In this document: piece after piece, positions 9,370-16,306 of the stretch
Numbering within the stretch: the stretch's first letter is position 1
Layout of the letters: every line of letters begins with the position of its first letter
NCBI RefSeq assembly: GCF_007830435.1
Contig: NZ_VLLC01000002.1
Location: 119,484-183,483 of the forward strand
Direction of reading: 5' to 3'
Source of the DNA: Desulfobotulus alkaliphilus
Lineage (GTDB): Bacteria > Desulfobacterota > Desulfobacteria > Desulfobacterales > ASO4-4
Length of the DNA stretch: 64,000 bases
Program-made: the position numbers and the translations under genes
The notes under the pieces: model-generated
Told to the model about the DNA's origin: nothing
The model's database searches: none
The model's input: only the letters and a program-made list of their open reading frames with translations

Positions 9370-10794
9370 ATGCACCGGCTTTTCATTAAGCTTTTCTTCG
9401 GATTTCTCGCCTTTACCCTTGCCAGCATGGCTCTCTCCGTCATTCTGGCTTTCACCGCATCCAAGGGACCCTGGAGTGAGCACCGGCAGCGGGTGCGCCA
9501 TGAACGGCAGGAAATGTTCCGGCTCTCCGTTGAACTTTATGGATACGGTGCCGCCGCCGTACTGAAGGATGAGGGGTTGGGTGGCTATCTTACCTACAGG
9601 CAGCACTTTCTGGAAAGGATGCGTACCAGAACCTGGCTTCTTTATCCGGATCATCTTACCGTATCCGGCGATCCCCTGCCGGATCAGGTGCAGAATATTT
9701 TACAGAAACTACCCGGAGAAAAGACATCAAGGGTGGCGGTTCTGGAGAATGAACTTCTCGTACTTACAGAATTTTCCCACAGGGAAGAGCGCTGGATCAT
9801 GGTGGCCCTTGTTCCCCTCCCCCCCCATGCCGAGCGTCTCATGTTCCGTTTTCCCAAAGATCTGGGGATTCGCTTCTGGAGCTCCATCTTTCTTGCGGTC
9901 ATTCTCTGCTGGGCCATTGCCAGGCATATTACGGGCCCCATCGCAAGGCTGCGTTTCGCCACCCGGAATGTGGCTGCGGGCAATCTTTCCGTCCGGGTGG
10001 CGCCGGATATGGGGAACCGAAAGGACGAGCTGGGACTTCTTGCCAGAGATTTTGATACCATGACAGGCCGTATGGCAGACTTATTGAATGCAAGGGACAG
10101 GCTGCTGAGGGATATTTCCCATGAACTGCGTTCCCCCCTTGCCCGTATGGCCGTGGCACTGGAACTGGCCCGCAAGGGAGGCGGGGATGTGGGGGCTCTG
10201 GGGCGCATGGAAATGGAAATGGAGCGTCTCAATACCATGATCGGAGAAATTCTGACCCTTGCCCGCCTGAGCTCAGGAAGCGGGGAGGATGTTCCTTTTG
10301 AAAAAGTGAATTTTTCCAGCCTTGTCATGGATGTGGTTGCGGATGCGGATTTTGAGGCCCAGGGCCAGAGCCGGTCAGTGGTCTTTTCCGGAGAAGGAGA
10401 GATCATTCTGGAGGGATCGCCCACCCTTCTGCACAGGGCCGTGGAAAATGTGATCCGCAATGCCCTGCGCCATACACCGGAGGAAGGGGAAGTAGAAGTG
10501 TCTCTGAGCCTTGAGGAAGAAAACGAGGCTCTGCTCCGGGTTTCGGACCCCGGGCCGGGTGTGCCGGAAAAGGATCTTCCCCGGATTTTTGAGCCCTTTT
10601 ACAGGGTCCACGATGACAGGGACAGGCGAACAGGCGGGGTGGGGCTTGGCCTTGCCATCACAGGACAGGCCATACGCCGCCATGGGGGAAGTATTCGTGC
10701 CGTCAACCATGAAGGAGGGTTTTCCGTGAATATCCGCCTGCCGGTAAAAACCGCAGGGGCTTTTCCGGCAGCAGTGGGAATGTCAATGGACTGA
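9370..10794 (+). CDS. Sensor histidine kinase (CpxA-like)
   Basis: The 474-residue membrane kinase has a first transmembrane helix at about 8-30, a periplasmic sensor part of about 135 residues, a second helix at about 168-186, a HAMP linker (IARHITGPIARLR...), the dimerisation/phosphoacceptor motif DISHELRSPLARM with His251, and an ATPase domain with N, G1 (DPGPGVPEKDL) and G2 (GGVGLGLAI) boxes. It should autophosphorylate and phosphorylate the preceding regulator. AGGAG lies 6 bases before the ATG. The signal is unknown. Confidence 0.93.
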   Translation: MHRLFIKLFFGFLAFTLASMALSVILAFTASKGPWSEHRQRVRHERQEMFRLSVELYGYGAAAVLKDEGLGGYLTYRQHFLERMRTRTWLLYPDHLTVSGDPLPDQVQNILQKLPGEKTSRVAVLENELLVLTEFSHREERWIMVALVPLPPHAERLMFRFPKDLGIRFWSSIFLAVILCWAIARHITGPIARLRFATRNVAAGNLSVRVAPDMGNRKDELGLLARDFDTMTGRMADLLNARDRLLRDISHELRSPLARMAVALELARKGGGDVGALGRMEMEMERLNTMIGEILTLARLSSGSGEDVPFEKVNFSSLVMDVVADADFEAQGQSRSVVFSGEGEIILEGSPTLLHRAVENVIRNALRHTPEEGEVEVSLSLEEENEALLRVSDPGPGVPEKDLPRIFEPFYRVHDDRDRRTGGVGLGLAITGQAIRRHGGSIRAVNHEGGFSVNIRLPVKTAGAFPAAVGMSMD

Positions 10795-10809
10795 TTCCGG
10801 CGGTGTTTG

Positions 10810-11733
10810 TCAGGATAAAAGCCCGCTCAAATCTGTCTGGGAGAAGGCATACATGGAACCGCAGTTATGGCAGGTGATTTCCAAAGGGAAAGGCCCCTTT
10901 GCCAGAATATCCTTTCTGTCTTCTTCGGGCAGGCCCTTCAGGTACAGGCCCAGCTGATCCGCACTGCAACGGCAGAAAAATTCCACCCGTCTCTGGTCAA
11001 TGATTTTGGGGTTCAGGGCGGCGAAGGTGTTCATAATCATATCTTCGGCTTTTTCTTTTCGGGAGAAAGCCTCGCCGATGCCGGGCATGGAAGCCACGAG
11101 GGACTCAAGGGTGACAATTTCTTCTTCCGTGGCACCGGGCATGGCCTGAAGCAGCAGGCCTCCGGCACCGGTGACTTCTCCTTTGGCATCAAAGTGGACG
11201 CTCAGGGAGAGGGCCGTGGGGGTCTGTTCCGAGGTGGCGTAGTAATGGGCCACGTCCTGGGCAATGTTGCCGTAGGCAAGGATCACCTGACCGGTGAAGG
11301 GCTGGCGTGCGGTCTGGGTATGGCGGGTGAGGGTCAGAATACCTGCCCCGAAAAAGGGTGAAAGGTCGAAGCTCTCCGGGGCTTTCTCAACGGGAATGGG
11401 ATTTTTGTGCAGGTAGCCCCTTATTTCACCCAGAGCATTGGCTTCTGCGGACAATCCGCCGATGGGACCTGAGCAGGATATTTTAAGCTGTATGCGGTCT
11501 TCGCCCTTGAGGGGTGTCGCCATGAGAGCGGCGGCCATGTAAGCATGGCCTAAAGTCAGGGTTTCCAGAATACCCAGCCCATGGTTGGCCCGCATTTCAT
11601 TGACAAGGCGGGTGGCATGGATGAGGCTGCCGCGGATGTGACCATTGGCAAGGATAAAGATATGGGCCTTGTCCAGGGCACTGGCGCGGAGCTGTTCTTT
11701 GATGTCAGAGCCAAAGGGTTTTTTTTTGATCAT
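10810..11733 (-). CDS. hslO: Hsp33 redox-regulated chaperone
   Basis: The 307-residue product ends in the Hsp33 zinc redox switch: CRC at 254-256 and CHNC at 288-291. In the reduced protein these four Cys bind zinc; oxidation releases it and activates the holdase, which protects unfolding proteins during oxidative stress. It is the last gene of an operon with a ZAS anti-sigma factor and an ECF sigma factor, starting 15 bases after the anti-sigma stop. That arrangement suggests it is a target of the same redox control. Confidence 0.95.
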   Translation of the reverse strand: MIKKKPFGSDIKEQLRASALDKAHIFILANGHIRGSLIHATRLVNEMRANHGLGILETLTLGHAYMAAALMATPLKGEDRIQLKISCSGPIGGLSAEANALGEIRGYLHKNPIPVEKAPESFDLSPFFGAGILTLTRHTQTARQPFTGQVILAYGNIAQDVAHYYATSEQTPTALSLSVHFDAKGEVTGAGGLLLQAMPGATEEEIVTLESLVASMPGIGEAFSRKEKAEDMIMNTFAALNPKIIDQRRVEFFCRCSADQLGLYLKGLPEEDRKDILAKGPFPLEITCHNCGSMYAFSQTDLSGLLS

Positions 11734-11748
11734 GGTAAAAAATGACTT

Positions 11749-12021
11749 TCAGGCTTGTTCCGGATTCCGGGACGCTGCGCTGGCAAGCGCCATCAGTTTC
11801 CGGGAGAGGTTTTCAGGTACGGGCCGGGTTCCCACCCGCCTGCAGATGCGGATGCTCTGGGAAAGGGTGGTCAGGCATACCCGGCACTTGGGACAGTTTT
11901 GCAGATGGTCTTCCAGCTCCCTGCGTTCATCTCCTTTAAGCTCTCCATCCACATAGGCGGAAAGGCGGTCAAACAGGGCAAGGCAGTGGGCGGGAATATC
12001 GGGAATGTCAGGAAGGCTCAT
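11749..12021 (-). CDS. Zinc-binding anti-sigma factor (ZAS/zf-HC2)
   Basis: The 90-residue cytoplasmic protein has Cys13 and the ZAS motif H39-x3-C43-x2-C46 (DHLQNCPKC). There is no transmembrane helix. In RsrA/ChrR-type proteins this motif binds zinc and clamps the cognate ECF sigma factor; thiol oxidation releases it. It overlaps the end of the sigma gene by 14 bases, the usual arrangement for such pairs. A redox signal is inferred from the cysteines and from the Hsp33 gene downstream. Confidence 0.87.
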   Translation of the reverse strand: MSLPDIPDIPAHCLALFDRLSAYVDGELKGDERRELEDHLQNCPKCRVCLTTLSQSIRICRRVGTRPVPENLSRKLMALASAASRNPEQA

Positions 12022-12574
12022 GGCTGAAGTATCCTTTCAGGGCTTCCCGGATGGAAAAACGGGCTCTGTGCAGCCGGACCTTGACATTGGCCTGGGAAAT
12101 ATCCAGAATCCGGGCGGTTTCTTCCGTGGAGAAATCCTCCATGTCCCGGAGGACCACCACAAGGCGGTAGGTGGGGGGCAGTTCATCAATGGCTGCCTTG
12201 ATCCTTGCCCCCAGCTCCTCGTTGAGCAGTCTGTCCACGGGTTCTCTGGCCCACTGGGGCAGTTCTTCGGGGGCTTCGGCCGCATCACCGGGGATGACAT
12301 CTTCCAGGGAAAGTTCCCTTTCCGGTGCAAATTTGGAACGCCGCCGCATCTTGATACAGACACTGACGGCGATTCTGTAAACCCAGTTGCGGAAAAGGCT
12401 TTCCTGACGGAACCCGGACATATACCTGAAGATATTGATAAAGGTTTCCTGAACCAGATCTTCCGCATCCCGGCTGTCTTTGCAGATCCTCAGGCCGAAG
12501 TTGTACAGACGGGCCTGATAGCGGCGTACCAGCTCCTCAAACAGCTCTCCCTGACCCTGATTGATGGCCTGCAC
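12008..12574 (-). CDS. ECF-subfamily RNA polymerase sigma factor
   Basis: About 188 residues covering sigma region 2 (LFEELVRRYQARLYNFGLRICKDSRDAEDLVQETFINIF) and region 4 (YRLVVVLRDMEDFSTEETARILDISQANVKVRLHRAR). It should direct polymerase to the promoters of a stress regulon and be held inactive by the adjacent anti-sigma factor. The start is unclear: the listed start is a GTG without a Shine-Dalgarno sequence. The frame is open upstream as far as a TGA at about 12650 without any ATG, so either this GTG is used or a rare start codon lies upstream. Confidence 0.88.
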   Translation of the reverse strand: MQAINQGQGELFEELVRRYQARLYNFGLRICKDSRDAEDLVQETFINIFRYMSGFRQESLFRNWVYRIAVSVCIKMRRRSKFAPERELSLEDVIPGDAAEAPEELPQWAREPVDRLLNEELGARIKAAIDELPPTYRLVVVLRDMEDFSTEETARILDISQANVKVRLHRARFSIREALKGYFSHEPS

Positions 12575-12640
12575 CAGATCAAGGTCCGGATCCTGTTTGC
12601 GGGGGGTGTTTTTCGTGTCCGTTCCGATGGTTTTCTCCCG

Positions 12641-12660
12641 TTCTTGTCACCTGACAAGAA
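12641..12660. promoter_or_regulatory. Palindrome between the tiny ORF and the sigma gene
   Basis: TTCTTGTCA and TGACAAGAA form perfect 9-base arms around CC. The site lies upstream of the sigma factor's coding region and could be an operator or, in RNA, a short hairpin hiding or presenting a start site. No regulator is known to me for this sequence. Confidence 0.4.
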
Positions 12661-12668
12661 TCTCTCAG

Positions 12669-12758
12669 TCAGGTGGAAATGCCCAGTTTCGGCAGTATCC
12701 AGGCCTGCAGAAGGTACCAGACGCCAATGATGGCCAGCAGAAAAAGAAGCTCTTTCAT
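12669..12758 (-). CDS. Tiny single-pass membrane peptide, 29 residues
   Basis: Reading the minus strand gives MKELLFLLAIIGVWYLL followed by QAWILPKLGIST and a stop: one hydrophobic helix with a short polar tail. It has a strong ribosome site (AAAGGAG six bases before the ATG), which is why I regard it as real despite its size. It lies about 95 bases upstream of the sigma factor gene on the same strand, probably as the first cistron of the redox-stress operon. I do not recognise a family. A membrane-anchored regulator or toxin-like peptide is possible, but nothing shows this directly. Confidence 0.55.
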   Translation of the reverse strand: MKELLFLLAIIGVWYLLQAWILPKLGIST

Positions 12759-12848
12759 CCTGTTCTCCTTTTAAAGAATTGTATTTTTAAAGTCCATGTT
12801 TTTTGTCCATAAGCGATTGATCACCGGACCTGAAAGAAAGGAGCCGCC

Positions 12849-13736
12849 ATGGACCCCTCAGGTTACAGCCCGTTCTGTTCCGGCAGAGAAGGGAAGATGC
12901 TGAACGCTGTAAGGCTTTTTTTTCAGACACCAAGACCGGCAGGATCTGAAGTGGAAGCCCTTGCGGCGGATGTTTTTGGATATGCCGGAGTGGGGGAGGC
13001 GGCTTCCCTTATGGTATCCGGACCGGATGAGGCATCGGTCATGCTGAAGGATCTCTGGATGTTTCCGGACAGGGCCTTCAGGCAGGGGCTTGTGGATATA
13101 TGGGGCGGCAGGGGCTGGGAGGCTTCCGGTATCCGGAATCTCTGCACGGCCCTTTTTCAGGAGCAGCCCTTTGCCCGGCTGGATACGGGCGGAGTGATTG
13201 TGGATCTTCCCCTGAGTGCGGCTGAGATCTCACACTTTGTGGGGAGGCTCTGTCTTCACCGCCATATGGCCCCGGAACTTTTGGAAGAGATCCGGTCCAT
13301 TGAGCCCCTATCCCTTGCCATGGACATGGTGCTGACCCTCTGGACCTCGGGCATGGATGTGCTGGAAGGGCGGGCTGAGATTTTGAAGCGGCTGGTGGCA
13401 AAGGAAAAGGGCAACCAGCATTTTTCTGAATTTTTTAATCTCATGGTGAAGGTTATGGCCGAAGCTCCCATGGATGTCCCCTGGCCTCAGCCCCTGCTCC
13501 ATGCCCGGCGGAGACTGGAGCAGAGGTATTCCGGGGCAAAGCGTGTGGCTGCGGCGCTGGAGCGGGGAACCATGGAAACCCTGCTTCTTTCCGGAGACCG
13601 GGTGCTGGATGCGGATCCTGAAAGGGTGGCAGAGGAACTGTATCTTGCGGAAAGTCTCCTCCACAGTCTCTGGCCCGGCGCCCTTCCATGGGATGCGGGT
13701 GTGCAGAGCAGGGAGTTTGATTTTGAGAACAATTAA
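12849..13736 (+). CDS. Unrecognised cytoplasmic protein, 295 residues
   Basis: I do not recognise this protein. AAAGGAG lies 6 bases before the ATG, and codon use resembles the neighbours, so it is very likely real. It is mostly alpha-helical in appearance, with leucine- and alanine-rich segments (ILKRLVAKEKGNQHFSEFFNLMVKV; KRVAAALERGTMETLLLSGDRVL), no signal peptide and no transmembrane helix. Cys are few. It is divergent from the ECF operon and stands alone before repeat copies C and D. The helical make-up could suit a scaffold or a protein-interaction role, but no function should be inferred. Confidence 0.7.
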   Translation: MDPSGYSPFCSGREGKMLNAVRLFFQTPRPAGSEVEALAADVFGYAGVGEAASLMVSGPDEASVMLKDLWMFPDRAFRQGLVDIWGGRGWEASGIRNLCTALFQEQPFARLDTGGVIVDLPLSAAEISHFVGRLCLHRHMAPELLEEIRSIEPLSLAMDMVLTLWTSGMDVLEGRAEILKRLVAKEKGNQHFSEFFNLMVKVMAEAPMDVPWPQPLLHARRRLEQRYSGAKRVAAALERGTMETLLLSGDRVLDADPERVAEELYLAESLLHSLWPGALPWDAGVQSREFDFENN

Positions 13737-13745
13737 AAAAAGAGT

Positions 13746-14090
13746 GTAATTATTCAGCACCGTTTTCCAAGTACCATACCTGCAAGACAGATGCACAGGC
13801 CCCGGCTATTTGCCCGTGACGCAATCTTATTCGGGAGCTTCTTGCCCTGTGCGGAAGCGGCAAAAACTCCCCGCCACAGGCAGGATAAGCTTTTTGATTA
13901 CCATGGCAGGCTTAAGCACGCTGCCTTTGTGGCGGCTCAGACAGTTTGCCGCTTCTTTCGCACAGGCCTGCAAAGCTCTGATCCGAAACGATTGCAATGT
14001 CACTTGCAAATAGCCACGGAGCCTTGCAACAGTACGAAGCTGCTGCAATTACAGCATTTCAGTTCAGAATAAACTGTGCTGAACAGTTAC
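13746..14090 (+). mobile_element. MITE-like palindromic element, copy C (full length)
   Basis: This full 345-bp copy runs from GTAATTATTCAGCACCG to AAACTGTGCTGAACAGTTAC. Flanks are AAAAGAGT and AGAAGAGT, an 8-bp duplication with one change. It begins 10 bases after the stop of the preceding gene and abuts fragment D: the right-hand duplication includes the first two bases of D, so C appears to have landed on the left edge of D. Confidence 0.92.
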
Positions 14091-14096
14091 AGAAGA

Positions 14097-14279
14097 GTAA
14101 TTATTCAGCATAATTTTCCTTTGGCAAATGGAGTACCATTAATCAGACAACCGGGCTATTTGTTCGTGACGCAATCCGGCACTCAAGCTGAAAAGCTCAA
14201 GCCCTTTACGGGAGCAAAAGTGCTTCAAGGATCTTGAGTGCCGGATTCGGGAGCTTCTTGTCCTGAAAGATCGTGGTAA
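14097..14279 (+). mobile_element. Partial MITE copy D with nested cassette
   Basis: It begins GTAATTATTCAGCATAATTTTCC, continues to CGGGCTATTTG and TCGTGACGCAATC, is then interrupted by a 69-bp CCGGCACTCAAG cassette, and resumes ATTCGGGAGCTTCTTGTCC before fading into GTGGTAATCA at the stop codon of the ferredoxin-like gene. The right arm is missing. Confidence 0.8.
14176..14244 (+). repeat. Small palindromic cassette inside copy D
   Basis: Perfect arms CCGGCACTCAAG and CTTGAGTGCCGG enclose about 45 bases. It is nearly identical to the left-arm cassette of copy H and sits at the same point, after GACGCAAT in the left arm of the large element. Confidence 0.85.
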
Positions 14280-14999
14280 TCAGAATGCCTTTAAAAAAAC
14301 CGGAGGCTTCGGTGCTGTTTCGGGTCGTCCCCGCTTTCCACTGCGCTGGACAATGATTTCTTTGAGGTCATTATGTCTGCCGGAACGTTTCATGGCTTCC
14401 TGAATCATGCGGGAAAGACCGGCGCAGCAGGGTACTTCCATAATGGCTGCTGTGACGGATCGGATATCCCCATGGGAAAAAATGGCAGTAAGTCTTTCTA
14501 TGGTTTCCTCGCCATTGTCCAGTTTGGGGCAGGTCATGAGAAGGGCTTTTCCCGGCAGCAGATCCCTGTGCAGATTGGGGTCCGCCACAGCGCTGCAGTC
14601 TGCAAGGATGAGAAGGTCGGCCCCCCGCAGAAAAGGCGCTGTGGGAGGAATGAGCCGCAGTTGCACAGGCCACTGGGCAAGGGCGGAAGGGGCTGGTTCG
14701 CCAGAAGGCGCTGGCGCAGGGTTCAGGTTTATTGGTAGGGAGGAGGGGCAGCCCCGGCTTTTGAGGTGCTGGTGAACGTCCTCTTCGTCAAAGGGCTCGG
14801 CTTCTTTTTTGACGATGCTTAAGGCACCCTGGGGGCAGGCACCGATGCATGCGCCCAGTCCGTCACAAAGGGGGTCCCGGATCACCTTTGCCTTGCCGTC
14901 CACAAGGGCAAGGGCACCTTCGGCGCAGGAAGGAATGCAGAGGCCACAACCATCGCATTTTTCTTCATCTATTTCTATCATGTCCCGTAAAATTTTCAT
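14280..14999 (-). CDS. Ferredoxin-like 4Fe-4S protein with extra C-terminal domain
   Basis: The N-terminal 60 residues hold a ferredoxin-type domain: a canonical CDGCGLCIPSC cluster site (Cys15, 18, 21, 25) and a second, modified site CDGLGACIGACP (Cys45, 51, 55). The remaining ~175 residues are a separate domain with Cys in DCSAV, MTCPKLDNGEE and EVPCCAGL, possibly a further metal or cluster site. Proteins of this make-up are met beside HcpR-type regulators in sulfate reducers. The gene is divergent from a CRP/FNR-family gene with a TTGA-N6-TCAA site between them. AAAGGAG stands 8 bases upstream of the start. An electron-transfer role in nitrosative or oxidative stress is inference. Confidence 0.82.
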   Translation of the reverse strand: MKILRDMIEIDEEKCDGCGLCIPSCAEGALALVDGKAKVIRDPLCDGLGACIGACPQGALSIVKKEAEPFDEEDVHQHLKSRGCPSSLPINLNPAPAPSGEPAPSALAQWPVQLRLIPPTAPFLRGADLLILADCSAVADPNLHRDLLPGKALLMTCPKLDNGEETIERLTAIFSHGDIRSVTAAIMEVPCCAGLSRMIQEAMKRSGRHNDLKEIIVQRSGKRGRPETAPKPPVFLKAF

Positions 15000-15106
15000 T
15001 TTTGAACTCCTTTGCTCCGTAAGGGCTGATGCTTTTCAGGGGCGGGTACTGGGGCACCCTTTTCATATTTTATGATTAAGGATAAGGCAGGGGATAAAAA
15101 AATACA

Positions 15107-15120
15107 TTGATATGAATCAA
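15107..15120. promoter_or_regulatory. FNR/HcpR-type operator (TTGAT-ATGA-ATCAA)
   Basis: A perfect TTGA-N6-TCAA palindrome of the CRP/FNR superfamily type lies in the divergent region between the ferredoxin-like gene and the CRP/FNR-family gene, 12 bases upstream of the latter's probable ATG and touching its AAGGA ribosome site. Placement that close suggests the regulator represses itself. It may also act on the divergent gene. Confidence 0.65.
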
Positions 15121-15132
15121 GGATTAAAAAAA

Positions 15133-15828
15133 ATGCAGACAGAAGATGGTTTAAAACGTTTAAGGCAGGCATCCCTTTTTTCGGATCTGGATGCTCCGAC
15201 CCTTGCCTCGCTGGCTGATATCGGACGGCTACGGGAAAGCCTCCGCGGGGAAATGCTGTTTCAGGAAGGGGAGAGGGCGGAGGGTTTTTTTGTGCTGCTG
15301 TCCGGCAGGGTCAAGGTGTTTAAATCCACGGCCGAAGGCAGGGAAAAAATTCTGCATATTCTGGGGGAGGGAGAACCCGTGGGAGAGGTTCCCATGTTTG
15401 CAGGTATTCCCTATCCCGCCAGTGCCCAGACCCTGGAGCAGAGCCAGCTTATTTTTCTGCCCAGAAAGGCCTTTGTGGAAAAACTCGCAGACACACCGGA
15501 TCTGGCCCTTTCCATGCTGGCTGTGCTTTCCCGGCGGCTCAGGCTGTTTACCACCCAGATAGAGCATCTGACCCTCAAGGAGGTTCCTGCCAGACTGGCG
15601 GCCTATCTCCAGACCCTGAGGGAGGAATCAGAGGGCAATGGGGGGGCTCTGGTGTTGCCCGTATCCAAGGCCCAGCTGGCCAGCCTGCTGGGAACCAGTC
15701 CGGAAACCCTTTCCAGAATTCTCTCCCGAATGGCTGCTGCGGGATATCTTGAGGTAAGGGGCAGCAGCATTGAAATCTGTGATCCCGAAGGGCTTGCCAT
15801 GGTGGCCGAAGAGGGAAGGATGGAGTGA
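15133..15828 (+). CDS. CRP/FNR-family transcriptional regulator (HcpR-like candidate)
   Basis: A 231-residue regulator with an N-terminal cyclic-nucleotide-type beta-barrel (REGSLRGEMLFQEGERAEGFF...), a dimerisation helix and a C-terminal winged helix with recognition segment SKAQLASLLGTSPETLSRILSRM. It lacks an N-terminal FNR Cys cluster, so it does not look like an oxygen-sensing FNR. The start at MQTEDG is preferred: AAGGA lies 9 bases upstream, and the alternative ATG at 15112 lies inside the operator palindrome. Self-regulation and control of the divergent ferredoxin-like gene are likely. The effector (haem/NO or other) cannot be told from sequence. Confidence 0.85.
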   Translation: MQTEDGLKRLRQASLFSDLDAPTLASLADIGRLRESLRGEMLFQEGERAEGFFVLLSGRVKVFKSTAEGREKILHILGEGEPVGEVPMFAGIPYPASAQTLEQSQLIFLPRKAFVEKLADTPDLALSMLAVLSRRLRLFTTQIEHLTLKEVPARLAAYLQTLREESEGNGGALVLPVSKAQLASLLGTSPETLSRILSRMAAAGYLEVRGSSIEICDPEGLAMVAEEGRME

Positions 15829-15852
15829 GGTCTTAAAAAATTTTTAAAAAAA

Positions 15853-16201
15853 GTAATTGTTCAACACAATTTATTAAAGACCATACCTGCCAGACAGATG
15901 CACAGGCACCCAAGCTGTTTGCCCGTGACGCAATCTTATTCGGAAGCTTTTGGTCCTGTGCGGAAGCGGCAAAAACTCCCCGCCACAGGCAGGATAAGCT
16001 TTTTGATTACCATGGCAGGCTTAGGTACGCTGCCTTTGTGGCGGCTCAGACAGTTTGCCGCTTCTTTCGCACAGGCCTGCAAAGCTTTGATCCGAAACGA
16101 TTGCAACGTCACTTGCAAACAGCCAGGGTGCCTTTCAATAGAACTGAGCCAATAAAATTAAAACGTTAGCATTTCGGAAAAAAACTGTGCTGAACAATCA
16201 C
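15853..16201 (+). mobile_element. MITE-like palindromic element, copy E
   Basis: This 349-bp copy runs from GTAATTGTTCAACACAATTT to AAAACTGTGCTGAACAATCAC. The flanks are runs of seven A on both sides, a low-complexity target duplication. The right-hand A run is also the U tract (minus strand) of the acyl-CoA dehydrogenase terminator. The right terminal arm is more diverged than in copies C and K. Confidence 0.88.
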
Positions 16202-16249
16202 AAAAAAATAAGGTGCAGAGGAATAAACCCGCCTGCACCTTATTTTTTA
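16202..16249 (-). terminator. Bidirectional terminator after acyl-CoA dehydrogenase
   Basis: AAATAAGGTGCAG (16206-16218) pairs with CTGCACCTTATTT (16233-16245). T runs follow in both directions. Repeat copy E abuts its minus-strand U tract. Confidence 0.9.
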
Positions 16250-16306
16250 TACGATAGGCTCAGAACCGGATAGCGGCCCTGAACCTTTTAAAACGGGAGA
16301 TCCGGA

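Noticed and set aside
13791..14072. Frames reading MHRPRLFARDAILFGSFLPCAEAAK... or MPVTQSYSGASCPVRKRQ... in the repeats
   Set aside because: Same elements read in other frames; no start signals and no selection on the reading frame.
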